NCBI GenBank assembly: GCA_020744225.1
Contig: JAGMWG010000017.1
Span: 992,001 to 1,056,000 of the forward strand
Source of the DNA: Paraphoma chrysanthemicola
Lineage: Eukaryota > Ascomycota > Dothideomycetes > Pleosporales > Phaeosphaeriaceae
Reading direction: 5' to 3'
DNA: 64,000 nucleotides
Shown here: positions 11,144 through 22,157 of the stretch, piece after piece
Position numbering within the stretch: position 1 is the stretch's first letter
Layout: every line of letters begins with the position of its first letter
Notes under the pieces: model-generated
What the model saw: only the letters and a program-made list of their open reading frames with translations
Told to the model about the DNA's origin: nothing
The model's database searches: none
Translations under genes and position numbers: made by a program

Positions 11144-13504
11144 GTTGAGAGGAGAACGAGTGTAGAGAGAGGGAGTAGATTTGGAGTAATGAGTGGATGT
11201 TGTGTTGAAAGACTCGAGATCCCGCTCGAGGGAGGTGTCTTATATGCTGTTTCGAGTACAATAGAACGTATGTACAGAATGAAAGTGAGATTTTTTATGG
11301 CGTGTCTAGACTCTCAACGCCCACAACTTCGATATCTTTGTCGTCACTGTCAAGCCATGGAAGTCTAGTGAAGGGCCCGCTTGCCCGAAAAGATCATTAC
11401 AGATAGTGAGATGCTTAGGAAGTCGTCGAGATTGTACCTCCTTGCTCGCGCAGCCGTTTGTGTTGGCTGATCGTGAGGCGTTTGTCTGTCGGACCTGACG
11501 CCATGCTGCGAACGTACCAAGCGGATTCTCGGAGTGGGGCACCTAGACCTCTTCACATCAAGTCGTCTTTGTCGTCTTGCGTGAATTTGAAGCGGTCTTT
11601 GCAATTTGTATCACGTATGGCGAGCGCGTGCCCTGACATGCGCGCCTGAGGTCACGCCGTGTGCAACCATAGGCTCGGGGCTTGAGCCGCATCGGTGACA
11701 GTGAAGGGTTCGTCATGCAGGACACAACATTTCCGAGTACTTGGATTCTTGCAAAGGTGGGTCTGTGAATTAGGGTTCTGACACTTTGAAGTCGTGAGGA
11801 CAAACGCGGGGCTGGCATGTAGGTCCAGGCACTAATGGTGCATCACCTTCCGACCCCAGGATAGGGATGGATGCCTCCTCCGATCGATCTAACGGCAGCA
11901 CGGCCTGCGGGCCGGCCTTGAAATGGCGTTGCTGATTGCGAGTGAAAGCTTGGGTGAGAGTTGTCAGTGGCACCTACCGCCCGTGGTTGACAGTCCTGTG
12001 CCTAGCGTGTCGCGAACCCGACGTAGACTAGTGAACCGAACTACACCTCCGGCTTCGTGCAGTGGTCCCTTTACTCTTCGCCTTTACTTTCTCTCAGCGT
12101 AGTACACATGGCTTCAATAGATGTCCTGGAATCTGAGTCGCCAGCAGCGGTCGCTATGAGTTTGGACGCCTGCCAACGCCTTTCGGCGGCTCCGAAACAG
12201 ACGACAGTTCAACAGCTATGATAACGTCAGCAGCCTCCCTCACTTCTTTGCGCACTCAAGCCATTCGCGGAAAGTCTAAACCGGGTCTTGAGCCAGTGAA
12301 GGAAGAAACCCGATTGGCTCTTTTCGCTGTTCGGTCTGCCAACTCAGGGGCTTGCTTGAAGCTCCGCCCAGCGCACCCTACCTTGTCGACTACGTGTTTG
12401 TTTGGCATAAAAGCAGTAACGTGGTAGAGACGAAAGGCCAGGATTGAAACTGGCAGACTCAACCTTCGCGCCAGCTTGGCATCCCCGTTAGGACCGAAAT
12501 GCCTTCAAGACTTGGATGCGACTGGCCATTTTCTCCATAATACCTTACCTTATCACAGTGTTTCGCCGGGTCAAGCACTGTCGCCGCCGGAGATAACACA
12601 TGGGTATTCTCGCGGAGCAGAGGCTTGTCCTTGATCATGGCGAACACTTCTATACAACTTGTGAACAAGGAATGTTCCGCCGCCAGATCTATACTCTAAC
12701 CATCAAAAGCAGCTTACGAATTATGTTTCTCAGTCATGAACATGCCTGCGCCCTAGTAGTTGAGGCAACGTCGCGGCGGTACAAGACGGCGACCTAAAAA
12801 TCATTCGCATTGTTTCCAAGCTTCATCTACCACGATAAACTTGTTGACCTAGGCCGCGCACGCCTGGCAGAGACACGATGGATTCCACATGCGCCACTCA
12901 ACATTCTCCCAGACCGTGCCAGATTTAGCCAGCAGTAGAAGCCACTAGACACACCATCATATGCTTATGGATGAGGTACCATGAAGACACGCGACGCAGC
13001 CTCTTTCGTCGCGCAGGGAGCCACCCGCATACTCGTTGCGGCCTATCAGCCGTACGCGGACATGAAACCAATGACGTGAGCGAGTTGGTGGCTAGTGTTC
13101 CGAAAGGTAGGACCTAGAGTTATGAGCTTCAGCAATACAAGCGCAGCATCAGCAGGTTTTAAATAAGAGCGCCGGGTATGAGAGAAACAAATGCATTCGT
13201 TTCTAAGCGCAAGATGAAATTGACAAGACCCTAGAATACACGCCGTCAAATGGATCGCAAAGTGCTTCATTCGATGCCATTATTTACCATCCCCTTTCCA
13301 GCTCCTTTCCGTTCCGTCCAGTCTGGTGCCTGTCGCTCCAGCACCTCAAAAGAGAATACACAGATGTAGACGTACAACATGCCGCGCATGCTTTCGATAA
13401 GCGCCATGTGATTGTTTTGATTGTCGTGCCAAGTTGTGCCGTTCCTGCCAACATTGGCGGTTGCAGAATATTGTCGGGGCTACAACCGCGTCGGTATTGA
13501 TCGT
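11144..13504. other. Long intergenic region, no gene recognised
   Basis: About 2.4 kb in which all open frames are short (under about 90 codons), overlapping and without recognisable domains. The left end carries the promoter of the DUF1996 gene; the right end is the 3' flank of the V-ATPase gene. Its length is unusual for the window, so an unrecognised non-coding RNA or decayed gene is possible, but I see no specific sign of one. Confidence 0.4.
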
Positions 13505-14360
13505 TTAGCAGTGGTTTGCCTCGTCACCAGCCTTGGCGTTCATGAGAAGGGCGACGATAAGACCGTACAGACCCAAGACTTCGGCGAAAATGAGAATCAA
13601 GATCATTCCGACGAACAACCTGGGCTGTTGAGCGGTTCCGCGCACACCAGCATCACCGACGATTCCGATGGCGAAACCAGCAGCCATACCGGAGAGACCG
13701 ACAGCGAGACCAGCACCGAGCTGGATGAAGTTGGCGAAGAGCGACGAGTCTTGTTTCAGTCCGTTCGAGATCAGCACCGACACGACGAGACCGTAGATAC
13801 CAATGATACCAGCCATGACGACGGGGATAATGTCTGCGCGGTGTTAGCAGGTTTTGTTTATGCTTGCCATTTGCATTGCGATGCAGTGATGGCGCATTAG
13901 CATTTGAACGTACTCTTGACGATCAAGTCAGGGCGGAGGACACCCATGGCAGAAACACCAACACCGGCCTTGGCGGTTCCGTAGGCGGCACCGAAACACG
14001 CGAAGACGATGGCCGACGTGCAGCCCATCGCGCCGAAGAAGGGCTGTTATTGTTAGTATGGCGACAATGAACGGTTCGCATTGTGACGGGTGGTATCGAG
14101 GGCTGATGGGAATGGTTGGGTGTTGCGATGACGACCACGGGAGAAGGAGACGTTGCGGAGTTGTTGTTATCGAAGACTTACAGCATAGACGGGGCTGTGA
14201 AGCTTACGTTAGCATATATACACTCTGGAAGTCATCCTACAGCTCTGCAAATGTCGCGAAGACGCCTGCGAGCTCCAGCTTATCTGCCCAGAGGCAAGCT
14301 GGAGCTGCCTGCGCCTCCGCATTGGAGCTCCGCGTGCACTCACCAGAGTTCTGAAACCAT
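13505..14360 (-). CDS. vma3: V-type proton ATPase 16 kDa proteolipid subunit c
   Basis: Proteolipid forming the rotating proton ring of the vacuolar ATPase. Four exons were assembled by hand: 14360-14344 (17 nt), 14194-14182 (13 nt), 14043-13914 and 13833-13505. They give 162 aa, the usual family length, with phases matching at every join. The four helices are clear: PFFGAMGCTSAIVFACFGAA, the VVMAGIIGIYGLVVSVL segment, GAGLAVGLSGMAAGFAIGIV, and MILILIFAEVLGLYGLIVAL with the essential glutamate at residue 138. The first two exons encode only MVSELC and PVYA before the first helix, matching the start of known subunits. Introns have GT..AG ends with CTAAC-type branch sites. The gene is transcribed divergently from SNU13. 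Confidence 0.95.
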
Positions 14361-14715
14361 CTTTGCGGGTGTGAATATGGTTGACGGGTCGTCCTGAGTG
14401 GATTCTCGATCGCGTTGGAGATGGACGAGGGTGGATGAAGCGGCGACGGGGGCGGATGTGATGTCGAGGTGAGTGGTGACGATGGCTGGCGTTGCAGTTC
14501 TCGCTTCCGCGCTAGCTATGCACGTGTGCCAAGCCGGGTCCGAGCGTCAAAAAGTTGTCGATTTCTGATCCCGCACACCTCAAGCTTCTGTCGCACATCC
14601 ACCAACTTCACAACAAATTTCTACGGGCGAGATAGCAGTGAACCCTACACCGGGCGAGCTTACAGTGAACCCACGAACCTACCACACCCACCAAAACACC
14701 ACCACTTCTACCAAA
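14361..14715. promoter_or_regulatory. Shared divergent promoter of vma3 and SNU13
   Basis: Only 355 bp separate the start codons of two oppositely transcribed, constitutively needed genes, so promoter elements must be shared or interleaved. The part next to SNU13 (about 14590-14715) is CA/CT-rich, typical of fungal housekeeping leaders. No TATA box is obvious. Confidence 0.55.
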
Positions 14716-15149
14716 ATGGCCGAGGACAACTCCGCAGCATGGCCCCAGGCCGATCAGGCTCTTTCGCAAGAAATCCTCGATCTCGTCCAGCAGGCCACCC
14801 ACTACCGCCAGCTGAAGAAGGGTGCCAACGAGGCCACCAAGACCCTCAACCGCGGTATCAGCGAGCTCATCGTCCTTGCCGCTGACACCAGCCCGCTCGC
14901 CATTCTTCTTCATCTTCCTCTTCTGTGCGAAGGTATGTTCAAAGGAAATCTTTAGGCGTGGTGCACCTGCTAATTCCGTATCTAGATAAGAACGTTCCTT
15001 ACGTCTACGTGCCCTCCAAGATGGCGCTCGGACGTGCCTGCGGCGTTGCCCGCTCCGTCATCGCGGCCTCCATCACCACCAACGAGGCTTCCGACCTGAT
15101 GGGCCAGATCAGGACCCTCAAGGACAAGGTTGAGCGTCTGCAGATCTAG
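14716..15149 (+). CDS. SNU13: SNU13 / 15.5K RNA-binding protein (U4 snRNP and C/D snoRNP)
   Basis: L7Ae-family RNA-binding protein of 126 aa, the same length as yeast Snu13. It binds the kink-turn of U4 snRNA and of box C/D snoRNAs and so serves both splicing and rRNA methylation in the nucleus. Signature stretches are LKKGANEATKTLNRG (RNA-binding), ELIVLAADTSPLAILLHLP, and VPYVYVPSKMALGRACGVAR. Two exons, 14716-14932 and 14986-15149, are joined by a 53-nt intron (GTATGT donor, CTAAT branch, CTAG acceptor) splitting the Asp codon of LLCEDKNVPY. The start follows a CCAAA context. It is divergent from vma3. Confidence 0.96.
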
Positions 15150-15613
15150 AGAGTTGTTGAAGAACGACAGGCTTGTGAATGGAATGTAGATATTGACTGG
15201 ATATGTATCGTCTGCGGACTGGCAATTTTGAACGGGATCTCGGGATGGAATATTCTCTGGATTCCGTACGTAGACAGAGCATGAAGTGCTGAGCTTTTGG
15301 CACGGACTCAATTGAAAAGACATGATCCACGATACACCACAGCATTGTATTGTGAAAGCCCAATTGGTCTAATTGAATTTGTGAAGAAAAAACCTTGTTC
15401 GAACTGGAGTATTTGCCAAAAACAGTAGATGCACATGCTACGATGAATGTTGCACAATTGCTTCATTCTTCTTAACCAGCACATCTGTCCCATGTCTTAG
15501 TTCAACGCCTACCATCCCATAGCTGAGCTCATGTTGTCAGAACGAACCACTCTGGCACTCTCACATTCTTCCACCTTCGTTGAGCAAACATGAGCAAAAA
15601 CGAAAAAAGAAAT
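15150..15613. other. Intergenic between SNU13 and 5S rRNA
   Basis: 3' flank of SNU13 followed by AT-richer sequence. The T-run that ends the minus-strand 5S transcript lies at about 15596-15613. Nothing else recognised. Confidence 0.5.
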
Positions 15614-15732
15614 ACATTCAACAGCGGGGATTCGCCAGTGGTCACCCACCTGACTACTAGTCCGCCGGTACACTGCTTAAGTACAGCTGAGCGAACGGGA
15701 AGCTCTGTTTTCAGTGTCCTATGGTCGAATGT
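15614..15732 (-). rRNA. 5S ribosomal RNA (copy 1)
   Basis: 119-nt sequence that, read on the minus strand, begins ACATTCGACCATAGG and ends GCTGTTGAATGT. Its two ends pair to form helix I. The internal control region (CTCAGCTGTACTTAAGCAG) and the GGTGGGTGACCACTGGCGAA segment match ascomycete 5S rRNA. A run of six T residues follows closely downstream, as expected for RNA polymerase III termination. Compared with copy 2 at 34.7 kb there is a single base difference; this copy has the commoner GAGCTTCCCGT form. Confidence 0.93.
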
Positions 15733-16383
15733 GACAGATTGGTTCTTTGGGTGGGATATCTCGACCCGTGTTTTGACGGGGAAGGAATCGTGCACCGCCC
15801 AAGTCAGCATGGTACCTAGGTAGTTCAACACCCACCTTATGGTCAGACACCCCTCTGCAAATTTCTTGAAATGATCCGTCTGCGATACATGATTTTAGTT
15901 TGGTCGCCAGTGTTGTTGGTCCTGCTCAGGGTTGTTGGGTTTGCCTGGAGTGACATGCTCCTTTAGGCAGGTAGCCTCAGGGGCTGCTGCGCCGCACAGC
16001 TCAGCCTCGCGATAACGCCATCCCACCTTCCTCTTCACCCTACGATTATAATCACCTCTCCTGTGTTTCTTCCACTACAATACCTCTTCACTGTTGCTAC
16101 GAGCTTGATTGAATGGAAAAAAGGCGAGACGCATCAGTTGTTGTCGCCGCTCAGCCTGCTGCTTCGACCGACTAAGATCAGCTCCCAAACGATCTTCGGG
16201 CTCTTGCATTCCTGCTGGAGTACTGCGCTGAGCGTTGTTGTCATTCGAAGATACATCCTCATTCCTGCTTGACATATTTCCTCGTGGTTACACGAGCTCA
16301 CCACGCTGCACAAAAGGTCACCCTTGAAGCACGTCGATGATAGCTCGAGCGGCGCAATTCAAAAATGAGATTCACGTTCCACG
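15733..16383. other. 5S upstream flank and duplicated segments
   Basis: The upstream flank of the 5S gene includes blocks at about 15787-15826 and 15931-15975 that reappear, diverged and in the same order, beside the second 5S copy at about 34912-34950 and 35521-35570. This suggests an old duplication larger than the 5S gene. No coding gene recognised. Confidence 0.5.
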
Positions 16384-18030
16384 ATGGCAGGAGCTTCGCA
16401 AGCTGAGACAGAGACCCATGCGCAAGGAAACGACGTGCGCTTCAAACATGATCCACTCGATTACCATGGCTCCGCAATACGACTCGTCAAAATTCTCCCG
16501 TGTACAGAACCTGACCAGCAAATTCAGTGCGAAGTACGCATCGCATCGACGGAAAGCGAATACATCTGCCTATAATATGTCTGGGGAGACGAGAAATCCG
16601 GAGAATGGATCCTGGTGAACGACCATATGTTTTGGGCCCGTCAAAACTTGTTCGACTTTCTGAACTCGGCGCGGGATTTGGCCGAGATACATTCAGAGTG
16701 GATCTGGATAGATGCGATTTGCATCGACCAAGAAAATCTCAAGGAGCGTGAACATCAAGTTCGACAGATGGGTCTGATATTCTCACGGGCAACTACAGTC
16801 GTTTCCTGGCTGGGAAGTGATCTCGCGATTGCTCGGTTCCTTCACTTCACACGGACTGGCACATATCAATATCCGAATGGGCTTGACACCTTCAATCAAT
16901 CTCCATACTGGAAAAGGGCTTGGATCACTCAAGAGATCGCTCTTGCGCGTAAGATCTTATTTGTTGCCCGCAACATGGTCTTGAATTCTGACCAACTGCC
17001 TGAACCCACCCCAGTGGACTACTATATGGGCGCTCTCATGACGAACTGGAACCAGTACCTTGAAACCTTTTTCTACATTAGAAACCTCCCCAAAGACACA
17101 AATCTTTTCCAGCTTTTAAGCAAGTCGAGGAACAAAAAATGTGGGCAGCCTCGCGATCGTATATTCTCGCTTTTGGCATTGTGCTGCGATGGTGCCAGTG
17201 TCCACGTTGATTATTCAAAATCTAACGCACCCCTGGCCTGGGATATCTTGAATTCCTGTAAATATGCCTTCTGTCTGTGTTCTATGTACTCTGTACATCA
17301 CGCTCTGGACTTGAAACCGTTACCATTCCCTTGTCCCCATGGTTTCACGCCAGCTGGAGAATCTCGTTGCGGCAGTGTCACTTTCCCTATTCTTTGGCAA
17401 AGAACCACACCTGTACTCGAAGCCAGCGGTGACAATATGCGACCGCTTCAAGATGAAGAGAGGGAATCATGGCGTAGTCGCGGGAAGGACCTCAATTTCT
17501 TTCCGATGACGCCGCAACCGGTGGCCTACCCCGCGCGCTGGTTTCAGCCTTTACAGCAATACGAACATTGGCTTGAGAATCATGTCGTCTGGTGGAACTT
17601 ACAGAAAGGGTCGCAAGAGGAGCCTTGGGTTTGCATATGCATTTCCTTGGCCGCAATATGTGCAAGTCAAAAAGGATGGTTCAAGCTTCTGGTCAACGTC
17701 AACACGGGCTGCGTCCATTATCAGCCCCCCGCAGAAGACTATCACGCAACTACCGAAGGTAGAGAGCGCCCATATTTGCTCGAGGAATGGCTGCCCAAGC
17801 CTGGAGGGCACAACGTCTGTGTCCGCTTGCCCTCTGACGCAACATTGTGCAAGGTGGTCTTACCAATAAATTTCTGGCATGTGGCTCTTGTAAGGAAATC
17901 GGAGGACTACGAAGCATTGAGATGCTGCCCACGCGCCTCCACTAGCAAATTTGGATCTACATCGCAATCTGATGGCATAGCATTAGAGTTGTGCTCCGGA
18001 GCGACGGCTCCCGGAATCTACGGATTCTGA
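16384..18030 (+). pseudogene. HET-domain gene interrupted by one in-frame stop
   Basis: A single frame of 548 codons from the ATG at 16384 to the stop at 18030 encodes a HET-domain protein but contains a TAA at 16573-16575. The stop falls inside the first HET signature: the protein reads YICL, stop, then YVWGDEKSGEW, where a serine is expected in CLSYVWG. A TCA to TAA change would explain it. Downstream, WIDAICIDQENLKEREHQV and the later domain (WKRAWITQEIAL) are intact. Translation could restart at the ATG at 16621 or in that area, giving a protein lacking the start of the domain. No intron with credible signals removes the stop without deleting the motif. Likely a recent loss of function, or a sequencing error. 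Confidence 0.72.
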
Positions 18031-18366
18031 TTACTGCAGATTTTGTCCCTAGCCATTTTGGCCCATTGTGGTCCCATTGCATCAAGGCCCAACATCTCAG
18101 CCTGAAAGAGCATGTATCTTCAAAAGGGCCGACCGACGAGAGAGTTGTTGATTTGCACAAGTGATGGAATAGCTTGATCAAGAAATTTCCATATTACACA
18201 TAGGAAGCACATATATCGGTACAGCTAGAGGAGGAAAGACACGCCAGTAGACATGCGCGCCAGGAACTTGGTGACCTACTTAGAGTAACCTTACACTATG
18301 AGACTTATACATAGGCGCCCTTCTATATATAACGTAACACAACGCTCTCAAACATTAGTGCTGTCC
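18031..18366. other. Convergent 3' intergenic region
   Basis: About 340 bp between convergent genes; the right part (18180-18340) is AT-rich. Nothing recognised. Confidence 0.5.
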
Positions 18367-19464
18367 TTACGCCTGTTCCCCGTCCTGAGGGAATCTAGCA
18401 CCTCCTTGTTGCCTGACTTCATCAAGAAGCTGCATAATCCGTACAGTTTCCGCCCATGGCATGATAGTATTCTCGGTTCTACCAGCCGCGATATCTAGGG
18501 CAACTGCGTCTGCCTCAAAGTAAAACCCATGCCCAGGTTTCTCAAATTTGTATATCTTTCCAGTATCAGCCGTCCCAACATTCGATGCGTTGTTCCCGCT
18601 TTTTGAATACACCACAAACATGTCTGGCGCAGATGAACCTGGCCCCGATACCACGATTTGGCCCTCAGTACCTTCGATCTTGCAAAAGTTCGAATCTGTC
18701 CTCGACCACAAAGACGACGTAAGAATAGCTTGGGCGCCGGTAGGAAATAGAAGGATCATGGAACTCGCGACGTCGATGTCATGGGATAGTGTCTGTGCCG
18801 CAATAACGCGTGGTTTATGAGCCTCTTTTCCAATTGCCCGGTCCAATGCTACGAGGCCCCAAGTGAGTGAGTAGATACCAATGTCGAGTAACGAACCAGC
18901 ACCTAGCGCCGGGTTTTTCAGTCTAGAATCCGGTGGCAACGCTTCAATGTCCATGTCGAGCGAGAAATCACAAAATACCCTTCGCACCTCTCCAATCAAC
19001 TTCTCCTCATGGATGACTGACTGAAGCGTTCGCATGAGAGGGTAGAAGCGAGTCCACATGGCCTCCATGACAAATACGCCTCTTTTTGCTGCGGCGGAGA
19101 ACACCTTCTCAGTTTCAAAAGCCGTTAGAGCGAACGGCTTTTCGCAGAGGACATGTTTACCAGCTGCAATCGCGTCGAGGCAATTGCGTGCGTGAAAAGC
19201 ATGTGGCGTCCCTATATACACGATATCGACAGAGGGGTCGGTGTACACCTCGGAATAGCTTGAGTAGATGGTTGGCGAGAGACTTGGTATGAGTTTTTTG
19301 GCAAAACTCTGTCCTTTTTCGATGGAAGATGAACCAATGGCTTGGATCACGTGCTTTGCTTTAGCATCGTGGCGGGAAAGAACTAGATCCGAAACGAACC
19401 ATGAGGAAATAAGGCCAGTTGCAACGATGCCCCAGCGAAGAGTCGGTAATTCTGAGCTTGACAT
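18367..19464 (-). CDS. Gfo/Idh/MocA oxidoreductase, dihydrodiol / D-xylose dehydrogenase-like
   Basis: 365 aa, single exon. The Rossmann fold starts at residue 10 (RWGIVATGLISSWFV). HVLCEKPFALTAFE carries the EKP signature, and VFVMEAMWTRFYPLMRTL plus GAGSLLDIGIYSLTWGL are typical of the dimeric dihydrodiol dehydrogenase / NADP-dependent D-xylose dehydrogenase branch. That branch oxidises the anomeric or a ring hydroxyl of free sugars or diols in the cytosol. The frame is open above 19464, but the ATG there starts MSSSELPTL just ahead of the fold and follows a TATTTAATA box at about 19516. Three CGG-N7-CGG repeats lie 190-281 bp upstream. It sits tail-on behind the Zn2Cys6 gene, on the same strand. 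Confidence 0.88.
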   Translation of the reverse strand: MSSSELPTLRWGIVATGLISSWFVSDLVLSRHDAKAKHVIQAIGSSSIEKGQSFAKKLIPSLSPTIYSSYSEVYTDPSVDIVYIGTPHAFHARNCLDAIAAGKHVLCEKPFALTAFETEKVFSAAAKRGVFVMEAMWTRFYPLMRTLQSVIHEEKLIGEVRRVFCDFSLDMDIEALPPDSRLKNPALGAGSLLDIGIYSLTWGLVALDRAIGKEAHKPRVIAAQTLSHDIDVASSMILLFPTGAQAILTSSLWSRTDSNFCKIEGTEGQIVVSGPGSSAPDMFVVYSKSGNNASNVGTADTGKIYKFEKPGHGFYFEADAVALDIAAGRTENTIMPWAETVRIMQLLDEVRQQGGARFPQDGEQA

Positions 19465-19653
19465 AGTGCAAAAACAGAGAGACTTTTTAGTCTTTTGGTT
19501 GTGTGCTATGCAGCGTATTAAATACCTCACACTGGGAGCACATGGTATCTGCTTCTATGCAGAGATGCCTGCCAATTACTCCTCTGACACGTTATTCAAA
19601 TAACGAAGATAGGGGCAGTGATTACACATTAGCGCCTTGCTAGATGTGGCGTC

Positions 19654-19745
19654 CGGGGATTCTCGGTGCTTGTCTGGTCCCGATGAGGGGTCCTCAAGCG
19701 GGGATTCACGGCACACGGAGATATGCGATGCACGGGGAATCACGG
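19654..19745. promoter_or_regulatory. Three direct CGG-N7-CGG repeats, candidate Zn2Cys6 operator
   Basis: Three 13-bp elements in the same orientation: CGGGGATTCTCGG at 19654-19666, CGGGGATTCACGG at 19699-19711 and CGGGGAATCACGG at 19733-19745. They share the form CGGGGAWTCWCGG. Direct CGG half-sites with fixed spacing are a known binding format for dimeric Zn2Cys6 regulators. They lie between the dehydrogenase start and the 3' end of a Zn2Cys6 gene. Which regulator binds is inference. Confidence 0.6.
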
Positions 19746-19910
19746 CATACAGAAATCTACAGCGTGCAAAAATGTACAGCATGTACGGAGATTAGCTCCC
19801 TCAGGTTGAATACTAGGAGAGATTCCTGCTACCATAATACCAGGAGACCACAAACTCGGCTCTGTCTAGGGCTGAGGTATCCCTGCCCAGTCTGCCAGCC
19901 TAACTCTTAT

Positions 19911-22157
19911 TTAGGTATAGTGACTTTCGTCGATGTCACGAAGTAATTTCTCCAAGATCTCAGCGGCCCTTCCGAGATCTGGTGCTTCTTTCTGCCAGAA
20001 TCTCAGCCCTATTATAGTGTTATGTACTGCATCCCTCCAGGCAGCCGGCACTTCTACTCGTCTACTCCTTACAGCGCCAAGAAGCAGCAGACACTTGGAA
20101 AAGATTGAGCGATTCTGGTACCAAGTTCCGTGGTGTCGGTGACGTCCACTCCCTTTCGCAGCGTCTTGTAGACAAGCATGAAGACACTTTTCTACATACG
20201 ACCCGATGAGCTGCAGAGCCGGACTGTGATCTGGCAAATGGATTGCAAGATACAAGAACGGTCGGTGAATTCGTTCGAGAATGTCGGGGAAGCGGGTGTG
20301 GACCATGTGGTAGAGTTCCTGCGATTGAAGGCTTGAAAGTGGAAGCTCTGGCGTTGCAACAGGATCTGGGAGATGATTGTACCTACAGGGAATTGAGCTT
20401 TGCTAACTTAGAAATGAAACGAAAAGGGTCAACACTAACCACTGGGTAAGCTGCGACTCTAGCTCCTCAGCCATCCAGATCATCTGGTGGATTGGCATCA
20501 ATAGCCAAGCATCTTCATCCTTGTGATAGAATGTGTTCATCACCCTGTTTGTGATATGCCGAACAGCAATCTCTGACAGATAATAGTTCCAGCTGTTCTC
20601 CAACTCCGGGGATAGCATTGAAGTCGGACCGTCAGTATTGCTGACCGACCCGTCTGCCACAGACTCTGGGTGTGGAACTGGGCTTCCACATGGAGGTGAC
20701 GGGAATGCGTTTGAGTACGCAACCTTGGCAAGGCCCGATGCTGGGAGGCAGATATCCATCCGTATTTCGCTGAGATGTCAGTTTCAGCTCTTGAAAGAAT
20801 ACCGATTGCAATTACCATTCTGATTTGAGGCATGACCAGTACAGTCGGCGCTCCAAGCCCTCGTTGACTCCAACCTTAGTCCTGTCCTTGGCTCTCAGGT
20901 ATATTTGAAACATAACGCAGGATCTGTTGAAAGAGTTCCAAGCTCGCAAAGGCCGGAGAGAATACATCTCATAAACGCCACAAAGAAAATGACACTGAAC
21001 AGTCAATATCGAGCACTTTAAGAGGCTGATGCGCTTCAGGGCGGCAACATAATAGCTCTCAGCAGTGGAATAGTCGTCCGCATCATCAATACTACAGCGC
21101 GGGTTAGGGCCTTGTACCAGATCTAAATCAACAAAATCTGATCTATATGGCATTGAGACACAGCCTAAGGCGCATGCAAGGAGCTAGAGATATATCAGTA
21201 AGAAAACATCCGTAAACATCAGAGGTCCTTATAGTACATACCACAAGACATGACGGTGCGTCCCACTTGAAACCATGCTCCATGGCATCTTTGGCCATCG
21301 ACAAAGTCCCATTTACACTAAGAATAGGATTTTTGATGTGCACATTGGAGAAGAATTTCTCAACGAGAGCAAGCGTCTCGTCTTCTTGGATGCCACGGCT
21401 GAATCTGGATCTTGGATCCGGAACATGACTGATAGATGAGGCCGAGCCTGATTGGTTTTCATAGGCCAGATCGGGATTGAAGACCAATGCCTCGGTCTCT
21501 GAGCGGTGAAATTCGCCCTGGAACACCGGCCACTCAAGCACATCTTCGCAATTGCCGAGAGCAGTCTCGGCAAATTCAAGTGATTCAGAGAGCAAGACAG
21601 CTTCTTGTTCAGGTCCATAGTGATGTTTCCCGCCATGATGATCCTGGCTTGCGATTGTCGATTCTGAACTGGCATTGTAATCCGTTGGCTCCGTTGATGG
21701 CGGCGGCGGAGACATGCGATTGGCGTGACACGGGTTAGACACTATGCCCAACAAATGAGCATTTTGGGCTTCAAGAAGTCTTGTCACAGCCCCAATCTGC
21801 TCCAAAATTTCTATGCTAGCCGGGTCATATCTGTAAGAGGCAGTGCAGTCAGCAGACGGACAGATCTGAACGGCTGACCGGAAACCCGCACGTTGAGTTG
21901 TCGAACTTCAAGTCACTGTACTGGCACCCAATCTTGAGCTCCTGACAAGAGCCACAAGTTGGTCTTACGTTGTCGCATTTTGTTTTCTTCCTGCGGCAAA
22001 CATAACAGGCCACGATGGCACGCTTGCGGGGGTAGAAGACACGTGGCTCTCGCGATCGCTTCGCAGCTGTCGCAGGAGCGTTCGCGACCGGTTGAGGATG
22101 CATGTGCGAAGATCCTGAACGAAGCGGGGCAAAAAATGCAGTTTGGTTGCAGCGCAA
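19911..22157 (-). CDS. Zn2Cys6 fungal transcription factor
   Basis: Nuclear regulator of about 674 aa in five exons: 22157-21892, 21830-21242, 21183-20816, 20769-20440 and 20382-19911. Introns of 46-61 nt all have GT..AG ends and matching phases. The binuclear zinc cluster has cysteines 51, 54, 61, 68, 71 and 78 in the canonical C-x2-C-x6-C-x6-C-x2-C-x6-C spacing (CYVCRRKKTKC ... CGSCQELKIGC), preceded by a basic stretch. The rest resembles the fungal-specific regulatory domain, for example the LLACALGCVSMPY, RLYWSCLKSECEIRMDICLP and HRHHGTWYQNRSIFSKCLLL segments. An alternative start at residue 19 exists. It lies between two sugar-type dehydrogenase genes; control of those and of the nearby transporter is inferred from position and the CGG repeats. 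Confidence 0.86.

Noticed and set aside
12424..12490. tRNA-like stem-loop with a TTTCAATC loop on the minus strand
   Set aside because: The possible T-arm has an eight-base loop, and no acceptor stem or A box in the right place could be formed.
15529..15831. 100-codon minus-strand frame matching a similar frame at 34697-34954
   Set aside because: The shared peptide is only the translation of the two 5S rRNA genes, not a protein family.
16532..16580. An intron that would remove the premature stop of the HET gene
   Set aside because: The only nearby donor (GTACGC) would also delete the conserved YxCLSYVWG motif, and no acceptor with a branch site fits the phase.
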